Source: Geobacter sp. UBA5735
Lineage (GTDB): Bacteria; Desulfobacterota; Desulfuromonadia; Geobacterales; Geobacteraceae
Direction of reading: 5' to 3'
NCBI GenBank assembly: GCA_002419385.1
Contig: DIFZ01000029.1
Location: 37,592-101,591, forward strand
DNA: 64,000 bases
Notes under the pieces: generated by a model
What the model was told of the DNA's origin: nothing
Seen by the model: only the letters and a program-made list of their open reading frames with translations
Databases searched by the model: none
Made by a program: the position numbers and the translations under genes
Shown: positions 17,811-26,462 of the stretch, piece by piece
Layout: every line of letters starts with the position of its first letter
How positions within the stretch are numbered: the first letter of the stretch is position 1

Positions 17811-19816
17811 CTTACGACCTCCCCGAACATGACGATCAAGATAATGAGTGACAGTATGTTGATCCAGTATGAAATCTTGCTTTCACCTATGAATTCCTGG
17901 AGATACACGTTACCGGCAAGATAGTCTCTCCACGTGTTCAGATGGCTCCTGAATTTCGGCTGGCTTGGATCAGGATACTGCTCTCCGCACATGTATGGCG
18001 CGCTCACGACCCTGTGCCCGTTTTTTTTGGAAGCAATTACCGCGAACAGATACGCAACGATGGAGAGGAGGAAAACCGGCAGTACATAGAATGCCCCGAC
18101 ACCGCTGCTCAGTCCGAAGGGACCCATCTTGAATGGTTCGACAAAAAGACCTGGCCGGTATGATGCAACAACCGGTTCAACAAGTATGGTATATATCCAG
18201 GGCACCGCCATGCTCAAAACGATCGCGCCCATTGCAAGAAGTACCAGAGGAATTTTAATCGAAGCCGGATCATTCCATTTTGCATTGGGGTAGAAGCCCC
18301 TGATCATGGTGAGGATAGTCGCCTTTATGGCAGACTCCTTTTTGAGTTCCTGCTCCTTGAGCTGGGGTCCACTCACGAACAGACCCGCCCATCGTGCCCA
18401 GAACAGCACGGTCAGACCACTGCCCAGGGCAACCATCACGACAACCCAGGGGATATTGGCCGCGGCTTCCATGGCCATCCATTTACTCATGAGCATGCCG
18501 AAAGGCGGGAGCATCATGGTCAGGATGCCGATGATGGTTATGCGTGAAACTGCCGGCATGGTGTTGTAAAGGCCGCGCATGTCCTCGATGTCCCTGCTGC
18601 CGATGGCGTGTTCAATGGTGCCGACACACAGGAAGAGCAAACCCTTGGAAACAGCATGGAAGATAATCAGCAGAATGGCCGCTATAATGGCTGCCGGCGT
18701 GTTGATCCCCGCGCAGGCAATAATAAGACCAAGGTTTGCTATGGTCGAGTAGGCGAGGATCTTCTTGCCGTTACTCATGTTCACGGCAAGGGCTGACGCG
18801 GTGACGAAGGTAAAAGCGCCGAAAGTAGCCACTATCGTGCTCAGATAGGTGCCTTGAAATCCTGGCGCAAGGCGGACAACGAGATAAACGCCGGCCTTCA
18901 CCATAGTGCTTGAATGAAGCAGGGCGGAGACTGGCGTGGGGGCGACCATTGCACCGCAAAGCCAGCTCTGGAAAGGCACCTGGGCAGCCTTGGTAAACCC
19001 GGCGAAGCAGAGAAGCGCAAATGGAAAAAGAAGGAATCCGGTCATCTCGGGTGAATGATTAATCAGATTCTGCAGAGAGAAATACTCTACAGACTGGGTC
19101 TTATAGAATATCGCGATTATTGCCCCGACAAAAGCAACACCGCCGGTCATATTCATCCACAGAGCTCTGGTAGCATTTTTGATGGCGATCTCCGTCCGGT
19201 CATGCCCGATCAGCATGAAGGAGCAGAACGTGGTCACTTCCCAGAAGAAATAAAGCCAAAGCAGACTGTTAGAGAAAACCAGCCCGTTCATCGCCCCGAG
19301 AAAAATCACCAGGAAGAAGAAAAAACGGGGCTGTCGGCTTTTCTTCAGGTGAAGGTGATGCTCGTGCTCTTCCATATAGCGGATACCGAAAATGCAGATG
19401 AGCGATCCGACAATGGATATTATCAGGTTCATGATCAGCGCCAGATTGTCAATGTAGAATGCCGGAGCAACTTCCACATGAGGCGCCATCTTCAGTTCGA
19501 AATAGGCCAGGGGAACGATTTGCAGCAGGGTGAGTAGTATGACCAGGGGATTGCCGAGCTTGAAGGCAATCCCGAGAATGATGAAGAGTAAAGCGAAATC
19601 AAAAAAAGTGATGATTGAGTTGACGCTGACGCCGAGCAAAGTTTCCGGCGTATAAGTACAGGGGCCATTCTGAAAGAGCATCAGAGCACTTGCGGTCAGG
19701 ACGACTCCGGTTGTTACGATTATTGCCGCTCGCGTCTTTGCATTGCCAATGATGAAGCAGAGCAGTCCGGCAATAAATGGCAGCAGAATGCTGACACCAA
19801 TCAATACGTCTACCAT
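17807..19816 (-). CDS. echA: Ech hydrogenase proton-translocating subunit A (NuoL-like)
   Basis: A 669-residue membrane protein of the NuoL/MrpA antiporter family with about 16 helices. Proton-channel residues in NuoL-like motifs are present, e.g. WEVTTFCSFMLIGH, GFTKAAQVPFQSWL and TPVSALLHSSTMVKAGVY. It is the first gene of echABCDEF. Ech couples electron flow between ferredoxin and H2 with proton movement. Confidence 0.95.
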   Translation of the reverse strand: MVDVLIGVSILLPFIAGLLCFIIGNAKTRAAIIVTTGVVLTASALMLFQNGPCTYTPETLLGVSVNSIITFFDFALLFIILGIAFKLGNPLVILLTLLQIVPLAYFELKMAPHVEVAPAFYIDNLALIMNLIISIVGSLICIFGIRYMEEHEHHLHLKKSRQPRFFFFLVIFLGAMNGLVFSNSLLWLYFFWEVTTFCSFMLIGHDRTEIAIKNATRALWMNMTGGVAFVGAIIAIFYKTQSVEYFSLQNLINHSPEMTGFLLFPFALLCFAGFTKAAQVPFQSWLCGAMVAPTPVSALLHSSTMVKAGVYLVVRLAPGFQGTYLSTIVATFGAFTFVTASALAVNMSNGKKILAYSTIANLGLIIACAGINTPAAIIAAILLIIFHAVSKGLLFLCVGTIEHAIGSRDIEDMRGLYNTMPAVSRITIIGILTMMLPPFGMLMSKWMAMEAAANIPWVVVMVALGSGLTVLFWARWAGLFVSGPQLKEQELKKESAIKATILTMIRGFYPNAKWNDPASIKIPLVLLAMGAIVLSMAVPWIYTILVEPVVASYRPGLFVEPFKMGPFGLSSGVGAFYVLPVFLLSIVAYLFAVIASKKNGHRVVSAPYMCGEQYPDPSQPKFRSHLNTWRDYLAGNVYLQEFIGESKISYWINILSLIILIVMFGEVVR

Positions 19817-19831
19817 CTTGTACCTCCCTTC

Positions 19832-20001
19832 GGCAGAAAGAACAGCCCAACCTCATTTCTCCGTGCCATGACAACTCCTTTCCAATAATCTCTGCACGAT
19901 CAGCGATCCCCGTGCGGGTACTTTTACATTCCCGCTTTTTTAGGAAAATTAAAATATACCCTTCAAGGGCATTCAGGGGCATGCTGACCGCAAACCAATT
20001 A
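19832..20001 (-). other. Leader of the ech operon
   Basis: About 170 bp between the predicted start point and the echA ATG. No open frame with a ribosome-binding site and no known riboswitch signature was recognised. The stretch from 20032 to the folE2 terminator at 20143 is very A/T-rich and holds no gene. Confidence 0.4.
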
Positions 20002-20031
20002 ATGTTAAGCCTGACTGTCGATCACTGTCAA
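20002..20031 (-). promoter_or_regulatory. Sigma-70-like promoter for echABCDEF
   Basis: Minus-strand TTGACA (20026-20031), 18-bp spacer, TAACAT (20002-20007). The -35 is perfect, the -10 matches four of six. It lies about 185 bp before echA, after the folE2 terminator, so the ech operon seems to have its own promoter. Confidence 0.55.
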
Positions 20032-20142
20032 GCACAATTTTATTCAAAATCAAACAAATTTATTCATAGTTTATTTTACGGCAGCAGACATTTTATTTTT
20101 AATAAATTTGATTGCTGCCCGACGACCCGCTCCCACATACGC

Positions 20143-20189
20143 AAAAAACGGCCGGCGAAACCAGAGACTCTGAGTGACACCGGCCGTTT
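20143..20189 (-). terminator. Rho-independent terminator after folE2
   Basis: Inverted repeat AAACGGCCGG/CCGGCCGTTT with a 25-nt loop, followed on the minus strand by a T run (CCGTTTTTTG). It stands about 150 bp after the folE2 stop. Confidence 0.8.
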
Positions 20190-20338
20190 CAATTTACGGA
20201 ACTGCAGAAGTTAGAAGCGGGAGATGGGTCACCTGATGGCTTACATCTCTTTACCGTACGATTTCAATGTGCCCGGCAAGCAGTAGGCCACATGTACTCT
20301 CCGAGAAGAATAGCCCCCCGGAACAATCAGTGCCGTTA

Positions 20339-21112
20339 TCAGCTTAACGGAATCCACATGCTCTTCGCTGTTCCGATAAACGTGCTGTAGGAATGGAGCA
20401 TGCCGAAGTTCGAGCAACTGACCGAATACCCCTCGATGTCGCGAATATTGGCAAGGTCTTCCTTGATCTCGTCAACCATTACCACGCTGGTTTTCTGCTC
20501 AGTGTGCACTTTTTTGATGATGAACTCCTGGTCTTCTTCCGTAAGGAAAGAGTAAACAGGTACCAGCGCGTGTTTGTCCACGATTTCAATAAGATCCTCA
20601 GGAAAGACGTCTTTATGTGACTGCACTTCCAGATCAACATGGCTCATCTGGCCGAAAAGTCCGCCCGGCTTGTCAGTAGCAGAAGATGGATAGGTAGTGA
20701 TACATGGTGCGGTTATTCTCAATGAAACCTGCGGCTTGAGATCACTCTTGGCAACTCTTGCCGAATACATGCAATTGTAACGGACCAGGCACTTCTCTTT
20801 TGATACCGGCGTCGACTTCTCAATGAAAAAAGGATATTCGAAATCAACCTTGACCTTGGTGGCATTCAGTTCCCGCATGTAATCGAGGATGTTTATTTTG
20901 AGTGTTTCAGTACCTATTCTGTCTCGGTGCTGGTGAACCAACTGTATGAACTTGTCTATCCAGCGCGCTTCGAATTCATGCATGATACGGGCGGCAATGG
21001 AAATCTTGGCGATGGTGGACTGTCCGTCCTTCTGGTCCCTAGACAAGACCCTCATGGGAAAAGGTAAATCAGTCATGCCCACATCCTGCATAAATCTTTT
21101 CTCGTCTTTCAT
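20339..21112 (-). CDS. folE2: GTP cyclohydrolase I, FolE2/MptA family
   Basis: FolE2 converts GTP to 7,8-dihydroneopterin triphosphate, first step of folate synthesis, using metals other than zinc, in contrast to classic FolE. The 257-residue length is normal. Family signatures include VGMTDLPFPMRV at the N terminus, RYNCMYSARV, GLFGQMSHVDLEV and the C-terminal CSNFGMLHSYSTFIG. It is a single-gene unit between its own promoter and terminator. Confidence 0.93.
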   Translation of the reverse strand: MKDEKRFMQDVGMTDLPFPMRVLSRDQKDGQSTIAKISIAARIMHEFEARWIDKFIQLVHQHRDRIGTETLKINILDYMRELNATKVKVDFEYPFFIEKSTPVSKEKCLVRYNCMYSARVAKSDLKPQVSLRITAPCITTYPSSATDKPGGLFGQMSHVDLEVQSHKDVFPEDLIEIVDKHALVPVYSFLTEEDQEFIIKKVHTEQKTSVVMVDEIKEDLANIRDIEGYSVSCSNFGMLHSYSTFIGTAKSMWIPLS

Positions 21113-21246
21113 GTCTGCCTCCTTAGGTTAGCTGGATGATTTACCGACAGGCCCACCTTCACCACCACTCCAATGAGGTAAGATCCTGCCTGCAAGCTAA
21201 GAATCCAACCCTTTGCCTGCTTTTTCGCCAAACTATATCCGTTTTA

Positions 21247-21274
21247 TTTATACTGTATTTTTTCAATAAGTCAA
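21247..21274 (-). promoter_or_regulatory. Sigma-70-like promoter for folE2
   Basis: TTGACT (21269-21274), 16-bp spacer, TATAAA (21247-21252) on the minus strand, in a very A/T-rich stretch. It would give a leader of about 130 nt. The rest of the gap 21113-21493 shows no gene. Confidence 0.6.
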
Positions 21275-21493
21275 GGACATTTTTATCAAAAATAAAACAG
21301 TTTACTGTGATTTAATTTTATTTCTTGTCATTTGAGAAACCGGTTTCCAAAACCTGCATCGCATGCTTCTCAAAGCAGGATTTCCATTGTCCGGAGCGGT
21401 GTGGGGGATGAGGTGTAACAGATTCGAGAATTCAGGCTTTTTGCTGGGAAAATACTTTAAAGAAAGGTGGACGGCAAACGGTCCTGAGGAAGG

Positions 21494-21530
21494 AAAAAGC
21501 CCCCGACTTTCCTTGAAGGAGCCGGGGGCT
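21494..21530 (-). terminator. Rho-independent terminator after acetaldehyde dehydrogenase gene
   Basis: Stem AGCCCCCG/CGGGGGCT with an 18-nt loop that itself can pair, followed on the minus strand by TTTTTCC. It lies 75 bp after the stop. Confidence 0.85.
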
Positions 21531-21604
21531 TGTAGTGAAACATCAGTTTCAAAACGAATTGTAATTAATCACAGATCAAAACCTACACCCGGATGGAATC
21601 CGGA

Positions 21605-22960
21605 TTATTCATCTCTTTCGTAGTCAACTATACGCTTGGCAACAGTCTTGATACTCAGAAGGTCTGAATAGTTGATGTTGTTGCCCAGGTAGTTGCCGCC
21701 GTCCGTGCCGCAGCCGAGGGTAAGTGAAGGCGGCAGTTTGTTGTAGATAAGCCCGACGCTGCCGTGTACCGCAGGCTGATTCAAGAGCAGCCTGTTGGCA
21801 GGAATTTCCATGGCGAACTTGTCAATGACTTTCTGGTCCTGAGCATGAATAACGGCGGTGTGGCCTGCGCCGCCCCAGCGGAGCTGGCTTTTGGCCGCGG
21901 CGATAGCTGCGTCCGTGCCTTCGAAGCAGATGTAACCGAGAACCGGGGAGAGTTTTTCATGGCTGAACCAGTCTTCGGGGCCGATGGTGGTCAGGGGGAC
22001 GAGAAGCAGCTTAGCGTCTGCAGGGATCTCGAAGCCGGCAAGCTTGGCGATTACTTGGGGAGACTTGCCGACGATGGCCATTGACGGAACGCCTCTTTCC
22101 TTGTCGAACATGACTTTTTCGAGCTTGGCTTTTTCTTCGGCGTTGACGAGATAGGCGCCTCTTTCAACCATCATCTTCACGGCCTTGTCGCAGATTTCCT
22201 TGTCGTCAAAGATCATGGACTGGTCGGAGGAACAGATGGTGCCGTTGTCAAATGTCTTGGAAGCGATAACATTGTTCACCGCAACGCTGAGCTTTGCGGT
22301 TTTTGAAATGAAGACAGGGGTGTTGCCCGGACCGACGCCGATGGCGGGGTGTCCGGAGCTGTAAGCGGACTTGACCATGGCGCCGCCGCCGGTGGCGAGG
22401 ATCAGGTTGACGCCCGGGTGTTTGAACAGAAGGTTGGTCGCCTCGATGGAAGGCTCGTCGATCCACTGGATGCAGTTTACAGGAGCGCCTGCGCTCACTG
22501 CCGCATCGTGCATGATCTTCGCGGCTTCGACGCTGCACTTCTGTGCGCGGGGATGAGCGGCAAATATGATGACGTTGCGTGCCTTGAGGGCGATCAGTGA
22601 CTTGAACATGACGGTGGACGTCGGGTTGGTTGTCGGGGTAGCGGCAGCGATGACGCCGAAAGGCTCGGCTATGTAGCTAACACCTTCTTCTTCCTTGATC
22701 ACGCCTACGGACTTCTTGTCTTTGAAGTACTCATAGACGACATGTGCGCCGAGGTGATTCTTGATTGCCTTGTGGTCGGCCCGGCCGATGCCGGTTTCTT
22801 CAACTGCCATTTCAGCGAGCTTGACTTCGTTGGCAACACTGGCGGCATCCATCGCCGCGCAGATTTTGTCAACCTGCTCCTGGGTCATTTCCTTCATGAT
22901 ATTGGCGGCTTTTCGTGCATTTGCAACCAATTCATCAATCTTCTGAACTACGTCTGCCAT
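21605..22960 (-). CDS. Acetaldehyde dehydrogenase (acetylating), stand-alone AdhE N-terminal type
   Basis: CoA-acylating aldehyde dehydrogenases interconvert acetyl-CoA plus NADH with acetaldehyde. The 451-residue protein matches the aldehyde dehydrogenase half of AdhE without the alcohol dehydrogenase half. The catalytic cysteine is Cys243 in FDNGTICSSDQS, and GVGPGNTPVFI and the C-terminal CGTDGGNYLGNNI are typical. There is no ethanolamine or propanediol gene nearby, so EutE/PduP assignment is not supported. It is divergent from pta, which uses the same acetyl-CoA pool. Confidence 0.9.
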   Translation of the reverse strand: MADVVQKIDELVANARKAANIMKEMTQEQVDKICAAMDAASVANEVKLAEMAVEETGIGRADHKAIKNHLGAHVVYEYFKDKKSVGVIKEEEGVSYIAEPFGVIAAATPTTNPTSTVMFKSLIALKARNVIIFAAHPRAQKCSVEAAKIMHDAAVSAGAPVNCIQWIDEPSIEATNLLFKHPGVNLILATGGGAMVKSAYSSGHPAIGVGPGNTPVFISKTAKLSVAVNNVIASKTFDNGTICSSDQSMIFDDKEICDKAVKMMVERGAYLVNAEEKAKLEKVMFDKERGVPSMAIVGKSPQVIAKLAGFEIPADAKLLLVPLTTIGPEDWFSHEKLSPVLGYICFEGTDAAIAAAKSQLRWGGAGHTAVIHAQDQKVIDKFAMEIPANRLLLNQPAVHGSVGLIYNKLPPSLTLGCGTDGGNYLGNNINYSDLLSIKTVAKRIVDYERDE

Positions 22961-22982
22961 GACATACCTCCATTAATTTAGA

Positions 22983-23022
22983 TTTAGGTGAATTGTTCAT
23001 CGCATAACAATTCAACACCTAA
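22983..23022 (-). promoter_or_regulatory. Imperfect inverted repeat in the leader of the acetaldehyde dehydrogenase gene
   Basis: TTAGGTG-AATTGTT on one side and AACAATT-CAACACCTAA on the other form a long imperfect palindrome with a 3-nt bulge. It sits 22 bp before the ATG, just upstream of the ribosome-binding site, where a folded leader or a bound repressor could act. No known regulator motif was recognised. Confidence 0.5.
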
Positions 23023-23148
23023 GAGTTGCCTGTGTGAAGACGGTGCTGCCGGCACATTTACTTAACAGCCACAAGATGTGAAAACGGGGTAGAAGAAATA
23101 AAACCGTTGAGAGACGCAACCGGACAAAACCCAGTAAGCGCAAAGAAA

Positions 23149-23177
23149 ATAATACACAACAAGGCCGATATTGTCAA
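23149..23177 (-). promoter_or_regulatory. Strong sigma-70-like promoter for acetaldehyde dehydrogenase gene
   Basis: Minus-strand TTGACA (23172-23177), 17-bp spacer, TATTAT (23149-23154): eleven of twelve consensus bases. Predicted leader about 180 nt, holding the inverted repeat at 22983-23022. Confidence 0.75.
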
Positions 23178-23521
23178 ATATATTTTCCAAGGCGAATCAG
23201 CCTAACTAGTTGTTATGACACATTTTTAGTAGCATTAAACAGCTTTTTTTTAAACCTTGACTGTCCAGAGAGCAAATATCACGTTTTTTCGTTAAAATAG
23301 CATGTTTCTCTAACAGCATATTCGCAACATCATATTTTGTTATAGTAAATAATTATACTATGGCTAATTTTTTTGCACGTAATTAAATTACAACGGGTCT
23401 TCATTCTCTACGAATCTCTCAGAACAGCGAACCACCCTGTTCCAACCGGTACACAGTTATCAAACAAATCGACTGTAACACTTTTTTCCTGTTCAATTAA
23501 TAAGTTAGACGGGCTTTTTTG
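23178..23521. other. A/T-rich divergent regulatory region, no gene
   Basis: About 340 bp between two divergent promoters, much richer in A/T than the surroundings. It holds a small palindrome (ATAGTA...TACTAT near 23342-23361) that could be a regulator site. No open frame with a ribosome-binding site is seen. Confidence 0.5.
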
Positions 23522-23550
23522 TTGACCGCAAGTCTGTCTTATGATATAAG
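23522..23550 (+). promoter_or_regulatory. Sigma-70-like promoter for pta
   Basis: TTGACC (23522-23527), 17-bp spacer, TATAAG (23545-23550) preceded by TGA, giving an extended -10. Start point is about 60 bp before the pta ATG. Confidence 0.72.
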
Positions 23551-23618
23551 TCACAAGATTTATCCAGCTGTTTTCAGCTTACAGATCGCTTGAAATAACA
23601 TACCCAAAGGAGGAAGAC

Positions 23619-24620
23619 ATGCATCTCATCGACCAGATCAAGGCCAAGGCGAAATCCGACCCTCAAACGGTTGTTCTGCCGGAAAGTTACGATGAGCGTA
23701 TGCTGTTCGCTGCCGAGAAGATAGTCGGTCAGGGACTTGCCAGGATCGTGCTGCTGGGAAATCCTGACAAGGTAAGGGAAGCTGCCGCAGCCAAAGGTGC
23801 CGATCTTAAAGGTGTTGACATAGTTGACCCTGCCGCTTCGCCAAAGCTGGATTCCTATATTGCCAAGCTTGTCGAGATCCGCAAAAGCAAAGGGCTCACC
23901 CCCGAAGACGCCCGCAAGTTGCTGACGGCCCAGGACAACCTCTACTTTGCCGGCATGATGGTACGGACGGGTGATGCGGGCGGCTGTGTCGCGGGCGCAA
24001 CCAGCACCACGGGCAACGTCATCAGGTCCGCAATACAGACCATCGGCACATCGGCCGGCATCAAGACCGTTTCGTCGTTCTTCATCATGATCACGAAGAA
24101 CGAGTCATTCGGCGAAAACGGCACCATTCTCTTCGCCGACTGCGCCGTGAACCCCAACCCCGACTCCCAGGCCCTGGCGGAGATCGCCGTGGCAACTGCA
24201 AAGAATTGCAAGTCCTTCCTCGGAGTGGACGCACGGGTCGCCATGCTCTCTTTCTCGACCAAGGGAAGCGCCTCCCACCCTGACGTGGAAAAGGTGACAA
24301 AAGCCGTGGAAATCGCAAAACAGCTGAATCCTAGCCTGCAGATCGACGGCGAACTCCAGGCCGACGCAGCCCTGCTCCCCAGCATTGGCGGGAAGAAAGC
24401 TCCCGGCAGCCCGGTGGCGGGCAAGGCCAACGTTGTGATTTTCCCCGATCTCGATGCCGGCAACATCGGCTACAAGCTCACGGAAAGGATCGGCGGGGCA
24501 GAAGCAATCGGCCCCGTCCTCCAGGGATTGGCCCGGCCGGTGAACGACCTCTCACGCGGGTGCTCCGTTGAAGATATAGTCAGCGTGGCAGCAATTACCG
24601 CGGTACAGGCACAGAGCTAG
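23619..24620 (+). CDS. pta: Phosphate acetyltransferase
   Basis: Pta interconverts acetyl-CoA and acetyl phosphate. The 333-residue protein is the short, single-domain form without the DRTGG/P-loop N-terminal parts of E. coli Pta. Signatures: VVLPESYDERML, the GGCVAGATSTTGNVIRSA segment, SSFFIM and the C-terminal LARPVNDLSRGCSVEDI. AAAGGAGGAAG stands before the ATG. It converges with ackA, whose product uses its acetyl phosphate, rather than sharing an operon with it. Confidence 0.96.
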   Translation: MHLIDQIKAKAKSDPQTVVLPESYDERMLFAAEKIVGQGLARIVLLGNPDKVREAAAAKGADLKGVDIVDPAASPKLDSYIAKLVEIRKSKGLTPEDARKLLTAQDNLYFAGMMVRTGDAGGCVAGATSTTGNVIRSAIQTIGTSAGIKTVSSFFIMITKNESFGENGTILFADCAVNPNPDSQALAEIAVATAKNCKSFLGVDARVAMLSFSTKGSASHPDVEKVTKAVEIAKQLNPSLQIDGELQADAALLPSIGGKKAPGSPVAGKANVVIFPDLDAGNIGYKLTERIGGAEAIGPVLQGLARPVNDLSRGCSVEDIVSVAAITAVQAQS

Positions 24621-24645
24621 AACCTCACGAGGAACTTTGGGCACG

Positions 24646-24677
24646 AAAAAGGCCGGCATTCGTATGCCGGCCTTTTT
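24646..24677. terminator. Bidirectional terminator between pta and ackA
   Basis: Symmetric hairpin: AAAAAGGCCGGCAT, 4-nt loop, ATGCCGGCCTTTTT. It ends pta (+) after 26 bp and ackA (-) after 24 bp. Confidence 0.93.
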
Positions 24678-24700
24678 ATTACCTCGCTGCGCAGAGCTGC

Positions 24701-25960
24701 TTATCTTTTGTAATCATCCCTGGCAAACGAATACTCAAAGTTCATGTGATCAGTATAGGTACCGTCAAGAATCGCCGCCACGTCCTCCGTGAACACAAGC
24801 TCTTCATCCGTCGGGATCACGAAAATCTTGATGGGCGAGTCGTCTTTGGTTATCACGCACTCGCGGCCCTTGACAGCTTCGCGGTTTTTGTCCTTGTCCA
24901 GGTGGATTCCCATGTGCTCAAGCCCTTCGCAGGCCATTTCGCGGATCTGCCATCCCCTCTCGCCGACACCGGCGGTGAACACGACCGCATCGAGCCTGCC
25001 GAGCACGGCCATGTAGCTGCCGATATACTTGCGCAGGCGGTAAGCTTCTATTTCCATGGCAAGCTTGCAGGTCTTGTCGCCCTTTTCGGCATGAGTGACC
25101 ACATCCCTGCGGTCCGTGTACTTGCCAGTGATGCCGAAAATGCCGCTCTTCTTGTTCAGGATGCTGTCGATCTCGGAGGCGGAAAGACCTTCGATCTGCA
25201 TCATGAACCCCGGGATGGCCGGATCGATGTCGCCGCACCGGGTACCCATGACCGCGCCTTCAAGCGGGGTCAGGCCCATGCTCGTATCGACCGAAATGCC
25301 GTTCTTGATGGCGCAGTGTGAAACACCGTTGCCGATGTGCATGGTAATGATGTTGGTATCCACCGGTTTTTTGCCCAGCAGCACCGCTGCCCTTTTGGAA
25401 ACGTACAGGTGCGAGGTGCCGTGGAAACCGTAGCGGCGCACGCCATAACGCACGTACCAGTCATACGGCAGGGGATAAATGAACGCATACTCGGGCATGG
25501 TCTGGTGGAACGCCGTGTCGAAAATGGCTACGTTCGGCACGTTCGGCAGCTCGGCACGCATCGCCTCGATGCCGGCTATGTTGGGCGGATTGTGCAGCGG
25601 CGCCAAGTGCTGGACAGCTTTTACCGCATCAAGCACTTTTTCGTCGATGAGAACAGACTTGGTGAACGCTTCGCCACCGTGAACGACGCGGTGCCCGACG
25701 GCCGCGATCTGGCTGATATCCGTAAGGACGCCATGCTCGGGATCGGTCAGGGTCTTGACAATGAGGTCCATGGCCACATTATGATTCGGGCATTCGGATT
25801 CTTTCTTGTACTTCTGCCGCCCGGGCACTTCATGCTGGATGAAGGACCCCCCCACGACAACCCGCTCGACGACCCCCTTGGCGATGACTTCCTTGTTTTT
25901 CCAGTCGAACAGCTGATACTTGACAGACGAACTGCCACAGTTAATGGCAAGTATATCCAT
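24701..25960 (-). CDS. ackA: Acetate kinase
   Basis: AckA interconverts acetyl phosphate plus ADP with acetate plus ATP. The 419-residue protein starts MDILAINCGSSSVKYQLFD with the phosphate-binding loop of the ASKHA fold, and has GHRVVHGGE, FDTAFHQTMP, YGFHGTSH and HIGNG segments with conserved His and Arg. In acetate-oxidising Geobacter the pair also runs in the direction of acetate activation. Confidence 0.97.
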   Translation of the reverse strand: MDILAINCGSSSVKYQLFDWKNKEVIAKGVVERVVVGGSFIQHEVPGRQKYKKESECPNHNVAMDLIVKTLTDPEHGVLTDISQIAAVGHRVVHGGEAFTKSVLIDEKVLDAVKAVQHLAPLHNPPNIAGIEAMRAELPNVPNVAIFDTAFHQTMPEYAFIYPLPYDWYVRYGVRRYGFHGTSHLYVSKRAAVLLGKKPVDTNIITMHIGNGVSHCAIKNGISVDTSMGLTPLEGAVMGTRCGDIDPAIPGFMMQIEGLSASEIDSILNKKSGIFGITGKYTDRRDVVTHAEKGDKTCKLAMEIEAYRLRKYIGSYMAVLGRLDAVVFTAGVGERGWQIREMACEGLEHMGIHLDKDKNREAVKGRECVITKDDSPIKIFVIPTDEELVFTEDVAAILDGTYTDHMNFEYSFARDDYKR

Positions 25961-26462
25961 TTATCCCTTCCCCCTCTGTTGGTTTTCTCCCTGTTTGTTA
26001 TGTGATGTGCGATGGTGTGTGTATACAGACAGTCCAGCAGCTCTACAACAACACACTGTTGGAGCTTTCATCAAATAAACCGCATTTATATACAACAGAG
26101 TGGGCCAAAATACAACATATTTATGGGAAAAACATATTCCAGGAAGGCAGAAAATGCGCGGCAAAGTGCCGTACACGTAACACTGCGTTGCCACCAGCAC
26201 CTTCATAGCAAAGGTACGAACATCCCTGTCCGTGTGGACTGAACCGCGCATCTTTACTTTAAATAAAATCCATACACTATGACTTAAACAATCTTACAAC
26301 AGAAGCGTACGTAACAGACTGCATGGACAGCCAATGAACGTGTAGCAGACGGTTATGTTCAAACCTCGGACTACTGACGGCAGATTATGGATCACGTTCC
26401 CGGCTTTTCTTCCAGAACGGAACGACGCAGATCCCTACCGCCTACGGTCGGGACAACCGTGC
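25961..26462. other. Gap between ackA and hoxH, with a tentative ackA promoter
   Basis: About 500 bp, A/T-rich in its first half, with no credible gene: the short frames here lack ribosome-binding sites. A weak minus-strand promoter is possible: TTGTAT (26110-26115), 17-bp spacer, TATATA (26087-26092), about 125 bp before ackA. A small inverted repeat (CAACA...TGTTG near 26047-26060) is present. No clear terminator for the hox operon was found. Confidence 0.35.

Noticed and set aside
21363..21623. 86-residue plus-strand frame
   Set aside because: It reads through a terminator hairpin and the end of the acetaldehyde dehydrogenase gene, and has no ribosome-binding site.
26002..26242. Short plus-strand frames between ackA and hoxH
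   Set aside because: No ribosome-binding sites, no domain-like composition, and they lie in the likely ackA promoter.
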